Shown: positions 1-8,364 of the stretch, in pieces | Layout: each line of letters starts with the position of its first letter | Numbering within the stretch: the first letter of the stretch is position 1 | Source of the DNA: Novimethylophilus kurashikiensis | Lineage (GTDB): Bacteria; Pseudomonadota; Gammaproteobacteria; Burkholderiales; Methylophilaceae | NCBI RefSeq assembly: GCF_003112435.1 | Contig: NZ_BDOQ01000018.1 | Location: 115,533 to 179,532, forward strand | Reading direction: 5' to 3' | DNA length: 64,000 bases | The notes under the pieces: generated by a model | What the model saw: only the letters and a program-made list of their open reading frames with translations | What the model was told of the DNA's origin: nothing | Database searches by the model: none | Position numbers and translations under genes: made by a program

Positions 1-154
1 ACTGGTAGCGGATTTCGCTGGCGATATCGATCTGCTTTTGGGCGCGGATGTATCCGACAAAAGTGACGGAGAATGCCACGAATGCAACCAGCGTAAGCCA
101 CAGGCTCAGCAGGAACGGAGACAGCTTGTTGAAAGGCGCCAGTTTTGGTGTCAT
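1..154 (-). CDS. Membrane protein, N-terminal fragment (probable sensor)
   Basis: The minus strand reads from an ATG at 154 to the window edge without a stop and encodes 51 residues beginning MTPKLAPFNKLSPFLL. A hydrophobic stretch at about residues 13-35 is followed by charged residues (RAQKQIDIASE), as in the first membrane anchor of a sensor kinase or cyclase whose periplasmic part would follow. The body of the gene lies outside the window, so no function can be assigned. The neighbouring cyclase makes a signalling protein plausible, but that is inference. Confidence 0.5.
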   Translation of the reverse strand, partial: MTPKLAPFNKLSPFLLSLWLTLVAFVAFSVTFVGYIRAQKQIDIASEIRYQ

Positions 155-327
155 CGAAGCTTGCTGAGCCGAGTAGGGAAAGTCTTACGCTGAGGCTCAA
201 CAGTAACAGCGGGGCGGCGCCAGTTCAATAGCACGACCGCCATGGTGGCGGAAATGCGTTCGAAAAATCGGCGGAGGGAGGGTGGCTACTTTCATGCAAT
301 ACCGCGGGTTAAACGTCCTTTAGCCGC

Positions 328-1515
328 TTATTCCGATGGGTAGCCATTGTTGCGATAGAGCACGTAGTTGTTCTTGCCTGCATTCTTGGCTTCGTACAGT
401 GCGAGGTCGGCGTGTTGCAGCAAGCTTTCGACATCGGTGCCGTCAGCGGGAGATAGCGCAATGCCGATACTGGTCGTCACGTGGGCTTCAATATCGTCGA
501 TGGGGTAGGGCTCTGCCAGTGCCGCTACGATCTTCGTGGCAACGAGTTCCGCTGCGGTAACGGACTCGACTTCCGGCAGGAAGACCACGAACTCATCACC
601 GCCCAGCCGCGCCAGGAGATCGCTGTTGCGAATGCTGGATTTGAGCCGCTGGGCGACGATGCGCAGCAGTTCATCGCCGACGTCATGTCCGTAGGTATCG
701 TTGACGGCCTTGAACCCGTCCAGGTCCAGGAACAGCACCGCAGCGCAGCTGTTGCGCCGTGCTGACAGGGCGAGCAACGCAGTCGCCTGGATCATGAGGT
801 GACGACGGTTGAATAACCCCGTCAGCGCGTCGGTATGGGCAATGGTGTCGAGCTTGCGCATCATTTCACCCTTGAGCCGTAAGCCGTAGAACACTGCGCC
901 GCTGATGCCGAGCAGAATGATGGCGGTCAGGATGCCCAGTGCCGTGACCAATTCCTTGAGATGCTGGGCGGCGTTGCGGTCCAGGGTTTCACGCTCGCCC
1001 AAAAGCCGTTGTTCCTCGGCCATGAGATCGCCGATGCGGCGGCGAATCTCCAGCATTTCCACCCCCTGCATCTGAGTCATCATCGCCTGTGCCTCATTAA
1101 AGCCTTGGTCTTGCCGCATGTTGATGAGGTATTGCGACTTGTTGATCTTCTGGGCGATATGCGGCAGCAGGGCGCGAATATTTTCCACCTGCCGCGGGTT
1201 GTCGGCTGTCAGGTTCATGAGCGTGCGTACATCGAGGTCGAGCTTTTGTAGCGATCGATTGTAAGGGTCGAGGTATTCGGGGCGGCCGACGATCAAGTAG
1301 CCGCGCGTCCCGGTTTCGATATCGACGACGTCCACCAGCAGCGTCTCTAGCTGTGCCAAAACCTGGTGCGTGTGGGATACCCAATTGCGCGTATTGGTAG
1401 TGTTGCCCACGAAGCGAAACAGCAGGGCGGATTCGGCCGCCAGGGCAATCAGGAAGATGCCCACTCCCAGCACCATCAGTCGTTCGGTGAAATTGCCTAT
1501 GTTTTTTACACCCAT
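328..1515 (-). CDS. Diguanylate cyclase with CHASE3 sensor domain
   Basis: This 395-aa protein should make cyclic di-GMP from two GTP. Membrane helices at about residues 12-35 and 190-212 bracket a periplasmic CHASE3 domain, recognisable by the ETGTRGYLIVG core. The C-terminal GGDEF domain carries an intact active-site loop (RLGGDEF), and an RxxD inhibitory site (RNSD) lies five residues before it, so product inhibition is expected. No HAMP or PAS module separates the sensor from the cyclase. The gene is monocistronic and divergent from the PfpI-type gene. CHASE3 ligands are generally unknown. It is one of four cyclic-di-GMP enzymes in this window. Confidence 0.93.
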   Translation of the reverse strand: MGVKNIGNFTERLMVLGVGIFLIALAAESALLFRFVGNTTNTRNWVSHTHQVLAQLETLLVDVVDIETGTRGYLIVGRPEYLDPYNRSLQKLDLDVRTLMNLTADNPRQVENIRALLPHIAQKINKSQYLINMRQDQGFNEAQAMMTQMQGVEMLEIRRRIGDLMAEEQRLLGERETLDRNAAQHLKELVTALGILTAIILLGISGAVFYGLRLKGEMMRKLDTIAHTDALTGLFNRRHLMIQATALLALSARRNSCAAVLFLDLDGFKAVNDTYGHDVGDELLRIVAQRLKSSIRNSDLLARLGGDEFVVFLPEVESVTAAELVATKIVAALAEPYPIDDIEAHVTTSIGIALSPADGTDVESLLQHADLALYEAKNAGKNNYVLYRNNGYPSE

Positions 1516-1690
1516 TGATTTTTCTCTGAGGCAGTTCGTTAAAAGTCGATCATTATCCCATTCATTGCAAAGTCGGCATCCATCGACGTTATGAGTTTCG
1601 GCCTGAGCATGGGTTCAATTTTTCCTCGATTCGCCGAACTTACCCTGATCGGGCCGGGTCGTACGGTTTTCCGACCCAAGGAGGAACGAG

Positions 1691-2257
1691 ATGGATGCTG
1701 CTATTCATGCAAATGTTCAAGGCAAGCGCGTGGCCGTCCTCATGACCGATGGTGTGGAACAGGTGGAATACACCGGACCGCGGCGTTTTCTGGAAGATCA
1801 TGGAATACAGGTCACGCTGGTCTCGCCCAAAGCGCGCGGCGAGGAAGTACAGGGGTTCAATCATTTGAGCATGGGCGACCGGTTCCCGGTTGAGCTGGAT
1901 GTGCGGGACGCCCGTCCCGGGGATTTCGACGCGCTGGTGCTGCCGGGCGGCGTGGCGAATCCGGATCGGCTGCGGCTTAGTACCGAGGCCATTACCTTCA
2001 TCCGCGAATTCGCCCGCGAAAACAAGCCGATCGCTGCGATTTGCCACGGTCCCTGGACCTTGATCGACGCCGGCATTGCCCAAGGCAAGCGCATGACGAG
2101 TTGGCCCAGCCTGAAGGAAGACCTGCGTAACGCCGGTGCCGAATGGACTGATGCACCGGTCGTGGTCGACGGCAAGCTGGTCACCAGCCGCAAGCCGGAT
2201 GACATCCCGGCCTTCGACGAAGCCTTGTTGCGGGAACTGGAGGCGGTGAAGGTGTGA
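1691..2257 (+). CDS. DJ-1/PfpI family protein (type 1 glutamine amidotransferase-like)
   Basis: This 188-aa cytosolic protein belongs to the PfpI/YhbO branch of the DJ-1 superfamily, whose members have been reported as stress-protective hydrolases or deglycases; the exact substrate is disputed. The nucleophile elbow AICHGP carries the catalytic cysteine followed by histidine, and an acidic residue of the expected triad lies in the N-terminal DGVEQVE segment. Family length is usually 165-190 aa. A strong AAGGAGG lies 6 bp before the ATG. A small stress-type gene follows on the same strand. Confidence 0.9.
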   Translation: MDAAIHANVQGKRVAVLMTDGVEQVEYTGPRRFLEDHGIQVTLVSPKARGEEVQGFNHLSMGDRFPVELDVRDARPGDFDALVLPGGVANPDRLRLSTEAITFIREFARENKPIAAICHGPWTLIDAGIAQGKRMTSWPSLKEDLRNAGAEWTDAPVVVDGKLVTSRKPDDIPAFDEALLRELEAVKV

Positions 2258-2329
2258 CGCTCCTTATATGAGGAACACAGCGCCACCGCCGGTCTCTAAT
2301 TTAATATCAACGTCATGAGGAGGAACATC

Positions 2330-2497
2330 ATGCCAGCAGGTGCTAGTCCTAAACGTGAACACGAGTACAAGAAGCTGGAGAGCAAGTTCGAGAAAGAACA
2401 CCGTTATCCCGGCCGTGAGGAAGAAGTTGCTGCCCGTATCGTCAATAAGCAGCGCAAGGAACACGGCGAAACCAAGGCGCAGAAAAAAGCCAAGTAA
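2330..2497 (+). CDS. Small basic conserved protein (55 aa), unknown function
   Basis: The ATG at 2330 is chosen because an AGGAGGA box at 2318-2324 precedes it; an in-frame ATG at 2315 lies upstream of that box. The product is very rich in Lys, Glu and Arg, with a conserved-looking core REEEVAARIVNKQRKEHGET. Similar short proteins in proteobacterial genomes are often labelled 'plasmid stabilization protein', a label with little experimental support. It has no membrane segment or signal and is probably a helical, nucleic-acid-associated or stress protein. A hairpin terminator follows at 2555. Confidence 0.75.
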   Translation: MPAGASPKREHEYKKLESKFEKEHRYPGREEEVAARIVNKQRKEHGETKAQKKAK

Positions 2498-2554
2498 TCC
2501 AGCTTTATTCATTACAACGATTTTTTAGTTTTTTGATCAAGGATTTCAAGTAAG

Positions 2555-2575
2555 GGCTCGGACGAGCCATTTTTG
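2555..2575 (+). terminator. Rho-independent terminator
   Basis: A 5-bp GC-rich stem (GGCTC / GAGCC) with a GGAC loop is followed by ATTTTTG, 57 bases after the stop of the 55-aa gene. Confidence 0.6.
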
Positions 2576-2625
2576 TTGTGGGACGGATTTTGATTACGGT
2601 CGTCGTCTTGCTGGTGATTCATAAA

Positions 2626-2659
2626 AAACAAGCCGTTACTGAGCAGTAACGGCTTGTTT
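2626..2659. terminator. Perfect 15-bp hairpin, possible bidirectional terminator
   Basis: A perfect stem (arms 2626-2640 and 2645-2659, loop GAGC) has A residues on its left edge and T residues on its right edge, so it could stop transcription from either side. There is no gene immediately to the right on the minus strand, so its main role is probably backup termination for the upstream unit. Confidence 0.6.
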
Positions 2660-2969
2660 CGGCGGATGGTATTTTTGGATGGCCATCCATTTCAGATAGC
2701 ATCGCGTTGCACGGTGTTATATATCGGTAGCGGGGTACCGATCAGACCGGAACGATCCGGTGGGTATACATTGTTATGGCTGATCGCCTTTCGCTGTTTC
2801 GATAATCGCCTCCTTATGTAAGTTTGGCTTTCAAATCGATAGAACGCAGTTCTTTTATACGCCGATTTGGAGGTGAGTTCAACGGTCGGTAACAGGATTT
2901 TCCGCAGGATTTTTCTCAACGCTGGAATGCCATTTCGGAATCGAAACAACAAGCCCTTATACTTGTCGA
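2660..2969. other. Intergenic region with three short palindromes
   Basis: No convincing gene is seen here. It contains a perfect 14-bp palindrome at 2676-2689 (TGGATGGCCATCCA), a hairpin with arms ATCGGTA / TACCGAT at about 2724-2743, and a hairpin ACCGGA-ACGA-TCCGGT at about 2746-2761. A TATACT box at 2958-2963 precedes the next gene. The clustered palindromes could form an RNA structure or protein-binding sites; I cannot match them to a known family. Confidence 0.4.
2958..2969 (+). promoter_or_regulatory. Putative -10 box giving a near-leaderless transcript
   Basis: TATACT at 2958-2963 ends 6 bases before the ATG at 2970, and no Shine-Dalgarno sequence is visible in between. A normal start point 7 bases after the -10 box would fall on the start codon. 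The -35 region is poor. Confidence 0.35.
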
Positions 2970-3350
2970 ATGATTGCTTACGATACTGCATTGATTTTAT
3001 TACTGGCCCTGGTGTGTAACGCGTTGGGTTCGGTGTGCTTTAAGAAAGGTGCGAGCCGTCCCCGACCCAACGGCCATGCCGGCAAAATCAGGCGGCTGCT
3101 CGCTTTTGCTGCCGACATGCTGAGCAATCGCATGGTGCTGCTGGGCTTATTGTTGCAAATGGGCGCGATTATCGGCTGGCTGGCGTTTATTTCCCGTGTT
3201 GCACTGAGCTTTGCCTTTCCCTTGAGCAGCGTCAGCAATGTCGCCATCTTGCTGGCTTCGCATTATTTATTAGGCGAATACATCAGTCCGCGTCGCTGGA
3301 GCGGAGTGATGCTTATTCTGGGCGGTATCGCACTGATTGCGAACGCCTGA
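2970..3350 (+). CDS. Small DMT/EamA-type membrane protein (ArnE/ArnF-like)
   Basis: This 126-aa protein has four hydrophobic segments (about residues 5-22, 50-70, 76-95 and 105-124), the size and layout of one half of an EamA or small-multidrug-resistance transporter. A GSVCFKKG sequence follows the first helix. ArnE and ArnF are proteins of this type that flip undecaprenyl-phosphate-aminosugar. A second, different protein of the same class (5281-5715) follows the deacetylase-glycosyltransferase gene, so the two may form a heterodimeric lipid-sugar flippase. The specific substrate is inference. The start lacks a visible ribosome site. Confidence 0.75.
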   Translation: MIAYDTALILLLALVCNALGSVCFKKGASRPRPNGHAGKIRRLLAFAADMLSNRMVLLGLLLQMGAIIGWLAFISRVALSFAFPLSSVSNVAILLASHYLLGEYISPRRWSGVMLILGGIALIANA

Positions 3351-3360
3351 TCCGGCAATC

Positions 3361-3398
3361 TCCTCCCAGACTGGCCACCGCACGCCGGCTTGGGAGGA
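3361..3398. repeat. Inverted repeat with 8-bp arms
   Basis: TCCTCCCA (3361-3368) and TGGGAGGA (3391-3398) are perfect inverted copies with a 22-base GC-rich loop, just after the stop of the small membrane protein. No T-run follows, so it is a weak terminator candidate or an mRNA-stabilising hairpin. Confidence 0.45.
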
Positions 3399-3520
3399 CG
3401 GGCGCGGTTGATCGCGTGTTGGCTGCTTCGATAGACCCATCGGAAGGAGCGCATCGTGGTGAACATCAAAAGGTGTTGGCATAAGGTAGCAGCCAGTAAA
3501 TCGGTCACGAAAGGCCAGCC

Positions 3521-5281
3521 ATGCTGACCCGTCTCGGTTTGAGCCGGGACGACCGCATCCTCATCCTCGCCGTTCACCCCGACGACGAAACCCTGGGCGC
3601 TGCAGGCCTGATGCAACACGCCAAGAACATAGGCGCCGACATCAAGGTCATCTTCATCACCAACGGCGACAATAATCCCTGGCCGCAGCGGCTTTTGGAA
3701 AAGCGCTGGCGCATCGAATCGGACGATCGTCGCCGCTGGGGCCGCCGCCGCAAGCAAGAGGCGCTGACCGCCCTGGAGAATTTGGGTTTAAGCCCCGCTC
3801 ACGCCCAGTTCTGGAACTTGCCAGACCAAGGCATGACGGAGCTTCTAATGACAGCAAGCGAGCCGATGATCGAGCGCCTGGCCGAGATGCTTGCGCTGTG
3901 GCGCCCCACGCTGCTCGTCGCGCCGTCCCTTCAAGATACGCATCCCGACCATAATGCCGTGGCCGTTCTGGCCGACCTCGCATTGAAACGTGCGCCGGTG
4001 GCGTTGCAGCCTCGGTTACTGGCTTACCTCGTCCACGGCAGGCAAGTATTCACTACCGACGAATCCCGTATCGCGCTTTCAGCACAGCAACAGGAAAACA
4101 AGCACAGGGCGATTCTCAGCCATTACACCCAGGTGGTACTTAGTCGCAGCCGCTTCCTGAGATTTGCACAGCCCCAGGAAACCTTTCTCCATGTCGCCGA
4201 CATCGGCCGGTTCCAGTCCCAGCATCCGCTGCAGGAAGTAACTTTCGGCGACCATGCAGTGCAAATCCGGGTGCGAATGCGCCGTTGGCTGCGCTGGTTC
4301 GGCAAGCCGGCGCTTTCGCTCATCGGCGCCACGCAAGGCATGCCTTCCATGCGGTTGCGGATAAGCAGGGGAGTCCAGCCGGTGATGAATGCTGTCACAG
4401 GAGAATCGTTGGGAGAGGCTCGGGTAGATTTTGAAGACGGCGTGGCGATGGTGGAGTTGTCGCGAGAGCTGATGCAAAACCATTCCCACCTCTATTGCAA
4501 GCTGGAACGTCGGGGCGGGATGTTCGATCTTGCCGGGTGGCGTCCGGCAATGCCGGCGAAGACGCGAGCATCGGCTCCGGTCATCGGCATTATTCCCTGC
4601 TACAACGTGGCGGAATTTTGCGAGCCGGTGATCCGCCAGACCATGCGTTACGTTGATCATCTCATCGTCATCGACGACGGTTCAGCCGACGAGACCGGCG
4701 CAGTCCTGGCGCGGCTCAAGGCGCAGATGGCGGGCAAACTCAGCGTGTTGACGTTCCCCGACAACCGCGGCAAGGGTGTCGGGCTGATGGCGGGTTTCTG
4801 CGAAGCGCTCAATCGCTTCGATTTCGAGGTGCTGGTCACGCTCGACGGCGATGGCCAGCATCCTCCTGCAGAAATCCCCAAACTGGTACAAGCCATCCGG
4901 GACGGGGCCGACATGGCGATCGGAGGCCGCGATCTCTCCCGCATGCCGGCCCGCAGCAAGTTCGGCAACACGGTGGTGAGCAGCCTCTTGCACTGGCTGC
5001 ATCCTCACGCGCCGGAAGACACGCAATCGGGGTTGCGAGCGTTCAACCGGGAATTCACCGAAACCATGGTGCGCAACGTGACCGGCAGCCGCTACGAGAC
5101 GGAAATTCAGGTGCTGCTGCTGGCGTTGTCGCAGCGCCGCAAGATCGTCAACGTACCCATCCCGACGATCTACATCGATAATAATCGCTCCTCCAAATTC
5201 CGCCCGGTCACGGATTCGGTGCGCATTCTCTATGCGCTGCTGGGCTGGGAGCTTAACCACAGCGGACGCTCCAAGTCTTAA
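3521..5281 (+). CDS. PIG-L deacetylase-GT2 glycosyltransferase fusion
   Basis: This 586-aa soluble protein joins two enzymes. The N-terminal domain (about residues 10-230) is a PIG-L/LmbE-type zinc-dependent N-deacetylase, with the metal motif HPDDE at 19-23 and the second histidine motif THPDHN near residue 145. The C-terminal domain (about 348-580) is a GT2 transferase of the dolichyl-phosphate-sugar synthase/ArnC type, with IDDGSADET near 384, the DGDGQHPP metal site near 440 and TQSGLRAF further on. A 110-residue linker of unknown fold separates them. PIG-L enzymes typically deacetylate GlcNAc-linked substrates, so it may build and deacetylate an aminosugar on a lipid carrier; the substrate is inference. 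Its stop overlaps the next start by one base. Confidence 0.85.
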   Translation: MLTRLGLSRDDRILILAVHPDDETLGAAGLMQHAKNIGADIKVIFITNGDNNPWPQRLLEKRWRIESDDRRRWGRRRKQEALTALENLGLSPAHAQFWNLPDQGMTELLMTASEPMIERLAEMLALWRPTLLVAPSLQDTHPDHNAVAVLADLALKRAPVALQPRLLAYLVHGRQVFTTDESRIALSAQQQENKHRAILSHYTQVVLSRSRFLRFAQPQETFLHVADIGRFQSQHPLQEVTFGDHAVQIRVRMRRWLRWFGKPALSLIGATQGMPSMRLRISRGVQPVMNAVTGESLGEARVDFEDGVAMVELSRELMQNHSHLYCKLERRGGMFDLAGWRPAMPAKTRASAPVIGIIPCYNVAEFCEPVIRQTMRYVDHLIVIDDGSADETGAVLARLKAQMAGKLSVLTFPDNRGKGVGLMAGFCEALNRFDFEVLVTLDGDGQHPPAEIPKLVQAIRDGADMAIGGRDLSRMPARSKFGNTVVSSLLHWLHPHAPEDTQSGLRAFNREFTETMVRNVTGSRYETEIQVLLLALSQRRKIVNVPIPTIYIDNNRSSKFRPVTDSVRILYALLGWELNHSGRSKS

Positions 5282-5715
5282 TGAGGACGGCGCTCAGCAT
5301 CTATCGGCATTTGTTGCGGCTGGAGTTCTGGCGCTGGAAACGCGTCAATTACTATGTGCTGGCGCTCTTCGCGGTGTTGCTTGCGCTGGATACGGCGATC
5401 CAGCTGCTGTTCAAGGTAGGGGTGACACACCAGGGCATATTCCCGCTGCATTCGCTGTCGGCCGCCGCTGCTTACCTGGCACGAATCGCCAACGAACCTA
5501 TGATCTGGCTCGGGGCCGTGGGCATGGTGCTGGCGTTTCTGACCTGGCTCGCCATCATCGCGCGCATCGAGCTCAGCAAGGCGCACCCGGCCACGGCGTT
5601 CTCTTATGTGACCGTGACCCTGGCTTCGGGGATATTCCTGCATGAAGACGTTTCTGTGCTCAAGATCGCGGGGATTTTGCTTATCATGCTGGGGGTCTAC
5701 CTGGTGGCCGAGTAA
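5281..5715 (+). CDS. Small DMT/EamA-type membrane protein, second subunit
   Basis: This 144-aa integral membrane protein has four hydrophobic segments after a basic N-terminus (RLEFWRWKRVNYY) and ends with the GVYLVAE-type helix terminus common in small DMT proteins. Its start codon overlaps the stop of the deacetylase-glycosyltransferase gene (taATG), so translation is probably coupled. With the protein at 2970-3350 it could form an ArnE/ArnF-like heterodimer that translocates the lipid-linked sugar. It is not similar enough to a named family member for a gene symbol. Confidence 0.78.
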   Translation: MRTALSIYRHLLRLEFWRWKRVNYYVLALFAVLLALDTAIQLLFKVGVTHQGIFPLHSLSAAAAYLARIANEPMIWLGAVGMVLAFLTWLAIIARIELSKAHPATAFSYVTVTLASGIFLHEDVSVLKIAGILLIMLGVYLVAE

Positions 5716-5720
5716 AGTCT

Positions 5721-5864
5721 AGAAGCTGTTTTTAAAATTTGCGAGGAGGATTGGCTGCAAGGCGCACGGAGCGCAGGAGCCGAGACAGTACTATAGTACG
5801 GCGAGGTTACGAGCACCGCGCAACGCCGCAGACGATCCTCCACAGCAATTTTTAAACAGCTTCT
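5721..5864. repeat. 144-bp imperfect palindromic repeat element
   Basis: The element starts AGAAGCTGTTT and ends with the inverted copy AAACAGCTTCT. Its exact centre is the perfect palindrome GTACTATAGTAC at 5788-5799. The two arms are clearly related but imperfect, with shared blocks such as GAGGAT and TGC-GGCG. It fills the space between two convergent genes, ending on the cbbR stop codon. Non-coding palindromes of this size behave like MITEs or REP-type elements and could fold into a long hairpin that terminates both transcripts. A diverged copy is at 16317-16449. Confidence 0.75.
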
Positions 5865-6754
5865 TAAAGCTTCACGTCTTCCAGCAGGAAATCCTTGAAC
5901 GCCTGACCGGCCGTCGACAACCGTTTTCCCTTTCGATGCACCACGTACCAGTGGCGCACGATGGGAAAATTCTGCACGTCCAGCACCGTCAGCCGACGTG
6001 TTTCCAATTCCAGAGATACTGTGTTGAGTGAGAGTATCCCCAGGCCCATGCCGGCCTGGACTGCCTGCTTGATGGCCTCGTTGGTGCTCATCTCGGTGCC
6101 GGTAGTAAGGCGGATGCCGCGTTCGGCGAAGAATCGCTCGGTGGTGATGCGCGTGCCCGAGCCTTGTTCTCGCACCAGGAAGGTTTCCTCGGCCAACCGC
6201 GAGAGCGGGATATCTTGCTCGTGCGCCAGCGGATGGTCGATGGGCGCGATGATGGCGAGACGGTTTTCCATGAAGGGGGTCGCATCCAGATCCAAGCCGT
6301 CGGGCGGACGGCCCATGATGACCATGTCGGTTTCGTTGTGCGTAAGCCGATGCAGCACGTTCTCGCGGTTGGTCACGCTGAGGCTGACCTTGGTCTCCGG
6401 ATGACGTTGGCAGAACACGGCCAGGAGGTGCGGGGTGATATAGCTCGCCGTGCTGGCGACGCTGATGGAGAGCTTGCCGCTCATGCCCTTGAAATCGTCC
6501 AGCATGGCCTCCGCCTCGGCCAATTGCTGCAGGATGTTGCTGCAATACTGCCCGAACTCCTTGCCCGCTTCCGTAAGGTAGATTTTCTTGCCGAGCTGCT
6601 CGAAAAGCGGCACTCCCACGCTTTCTTCCAGTTGCTTTATCTGCATGGAGACGGCGGGCTGCGTCAAATGCAGCGTGGCGGCCGCTCGTGAATAGGAAAG
6701 ATGACGGCTCACCGCATCGAATACGCTGAGCTGGCGCAAGGTGACATGTAGCAT
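5864..6754 (-). CDS. cbbR: CbbR, LysR-type regulator of the RuBisCO operon
   Basis: This 296-aa LysR-type transcription factor has an N-terminal winged helix-turn-helix (RQLSVFDAVSRHLSYSRAAATLHLTQP) and a C-terminal effector domain. CbbR proteins activate Calvin-cycle operons in response to metabolites such as RuBP, PEP or NADPH. The assignment rests on the start MLHVTLRQL, typical of CbbR, and on its divergent position 122 bp from cbbM. No Shine-Dalgarno is visible before the ATG. The stop codon overlaps the end of the palindromic repeat. Confidence 0.92.
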   Translation of the reverse strand: MLHVTLRQLSVFDAVSRHLSYSRAAATLHLTQPAVSMQIKQLEESVGVPLFEQLGKKIYLTEAGKEFGQYCSNILQQLAEAEAMLDDFKGMSGKLSISVASTASYITPHLLAVFCQRHPETKVSLSVTNRENVLHRLTHNETDMVIMGRPPDGLDLDATPFMENRLAIIAPIDHPLAHEQDIPLSRLAEETFLVREQGSGTRITTERFFAERGIRLTTGTEMSTNEAIKQAVQAGMGLGILSLNTVSLELETRRLTVLDVQNFPIVRHWYVVHRKGKRLSTAGQAFKDFLLEDVKL

Positions 6755-6876
6755 AATAAAAATCTTATCATAACTATCAAAATATCTGACTGTTACTTAT
6801 GATTTGATCTGGGTATAGTGCCCCTCATAACCACATTTCTCGTGGACAGTTATTCACAATTTTGAGGAGCGCAATA
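6755..6876 (+). promoter_or_regulatory. cbbR-cbbM divergent control region
   Basis: This AT-rich spacer contains partly symmetrical half-sites (ATCATAAC near 6768 and TTATGATTTGATC near 6798), as expected for a LysR-type tetramer binding site with T-N11-A boxes. A TATAGT -10-like box lies at 6814-6819, leaving a 57-base leader before the cbbM start. The ribosome site GAGGAG is at 6864-6869. Exact CbbR contacts cannot be fixed from sequence alone. Confidence 0.6.
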
Positions 6877-8256
6877 ATGGATCAGTCGGCTCGGTATTCC
6901 GATCTCAGCCTGAAGGAAGAAGATCTCATCAAGGGTGGCAAGCACATCCTGGTCGCCTATAAGATGAAGCCGAAGTCCGGCCATGGCTACCTGGAAGCCG
7001 CCGCCCATTTCGCCGCCGAATCCTCCACAGGCACCAACGTCGAAGTTTCCACCACCGACGATTTCACCAAGGGCGTGGACGCGCTGGTGTACTACATCGA
7101 CGAAGCCAACGAGGACATGCGCATTGCCTATCCTCTGGACCTGTTCGACCGCAACGTTACCGACGGCCGCATGATGATCGTCTCTTTCCTGACGCTGGCA
7201 ATCGGCAACAACCAGGGCATGGGCGATATCGAACACGGCAAGATGATCGACTTCTACGTGCCTGAACGCGCCATCCAGCTGTTCGACGGCCCGGCCAAGG
7301 ACATCAGCGACATGTGGCGTATTCTCGGTCGCCCCATCAAGGACGGCGGCTATATCGCCGGCACCATCATCAAGCCCAAGCTGGGCCTGCGTCCCGAGCC
7401 GTTCGCACATGCGGCCTACCAGTTCTGGCTGGGCGGTGATTTCATCAAGAACGACGAGCCGCAAGGCAACCAGACCTTCTGCCCGATGAAGAAGGTGATC
7501 CCTTTGGTCGCCGATGCGATGAAGCGCGCCCAGGACGAAACCGGCCAGGCCAAGCTGTTCTCGGCCAACATCACCGCTGACGACCACTACGAAATGTGTG
7601 CTCGTGCCGATTACATCCTGGAAACTTTCGGCGCTGACGCCGACAAGGTGGCCTTCCTGGTCGACGGTTACGTCGGCGGTCCAGGCATGGTGACCACGGC
7701 TCGCCGCCAGTATCCCAACCAGTACCTGCACTACCACCGTGCCGGTCACGGTGCTGTCACCAGCCCGTCCGCAAAGCGCGGCTATACCGCTTTCGTATTG
7801 GCCAAGATGAGCCGCCTGCAAGGTGCTTCCGGCATCCACGTCGGCACCATGGGCTACGGCAAGATGGAAGGCGAGAACGACGACAAGAACATTGCCTACA
7901 TGATCGAGCGCGACGAAGCTCAAGGTCCGGTCTACTACCAGAAGTGGTACGGCATGAAGCCCACGACCCCGATCATCTCTGGCGGCATGAATGCGCTGCG
8001 TCTGCCCGGCTTCTTCGAAAACCTGGGCCACGGCAACGTGATCAACACGGCTGGCGGAGGCTCCTATGGCCACATCGACAGCCCGGCAGCCGGTGCAATC
8101 TCGCTGCGTCAATCGTACGAGTGCTGGAAGTCCGGCGCCGATCCGATCGAGTTCGCCAAGGAGCACAAGGAATTTGCGCGTGCGTTCGAGTCGTTCCCCA
8201 AGGACGCCGATAAACTGTATCCCGGTTGGCGCGAGAAGTTGGGTGTGCATAAGTAA
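6877..8256 (+). CDS. cbbM: Form II ribulose-1,5-bisphosphate carboxylase/oxygenase
   Basis: This 459-aa RuBisCO large-type subunit fixes CO2 onto RuBP without small subunits. Landmarks of form II are present: catalytic lysine in [10 protein letters not shown], the carbamylated lysine and Mg ligands in [14 protein letters not shown], and the mobile loop-6 lysine in [10 protein letters not shown]. The ATG at 6877 is preferred to an upstream TTG at 6862 because GAGGAG precedes it and the length matches the family (about 460 aa). Form II enzymes suit high-CO2, low-O2 conditions. The terminator behind it, before cbbQ, probably makes cbbM the most abundant message. Confidence 0.98.
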   Translation: MDQSARYSDLSLKEEDLIKGGKHILVAYKMKPKSGHGYLEAAAHFAAESSTGTNVEVSTTDDFTKGVDALVYYIDEANEDMRIAYPLDLFDRNVTDGRMMIVSFLTLAIGNNQGMGDIEHGKMIDFYVPERAIQLFDGPAKDISDMWRILGRPIKDGGYIAGTIIKPKLGLRPEPFAHAAYQFWLGGDFIKNDEPQGNQTFCPMKKVIPLVADAMKRAQDETGQAKLFSANITADDHYEMCARADYILETFGADADKVAFLVDGYVGGPGMVTTARRQYPNQYLHYHRAGHGAVTSPSAKRGYTAFVLAKMSRLQGASGIHVGTMGYGKMEGENDDKNIAYMIERDEAQGPVYYQKWYGMKPTTPIISGGMNALRLPGFFENLGHGNVINTAGGGSYGHIDSPAAGAISLRQSYECWKSGADPIEFAKEHKEFARAFESFPKDADKLYPGWREKLGVHK

Positions 8257-8284
8257 TCCGGGCGCTTTCAGCCAAGTTGTATCA

Positions 8285-8318
8285 AGCCCCTGCTGGTATC
8301 TTTCGCAGGGGCTTTTTT
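8285..8318 (+). terminator. Terminator or attenuator between cbbM and cbbQ
   Basis: A 9-bp stem AGCCCCTGC / GCAGGGGCT (8285-8293 and 8305-8313) is followed by TTTTTTG. It sits 30 bases after cbbM, so read-through would set a lower level of cbbQO. Confidence 0.85.
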
Positions 8319-8364
8319 GTAGCGCAGGCGGCCTCTTAGCCAACAAACCAAAGCAGGTATCACC

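Noticed and set aside
2315..2329. ATG at 2315 as start of the small basic protein
   Set aside because: The ribosome site AGGAGGA lies downstream of it and points to the ATG at 2330.
2692..2991. A 99-codon minus-strand frame in the gene-free stretch before the envelope-sugar genes
   Set aside because: No ribosome site precedes it, it overlaps the start of the next gene, and its composition does not resemble a folded protein.
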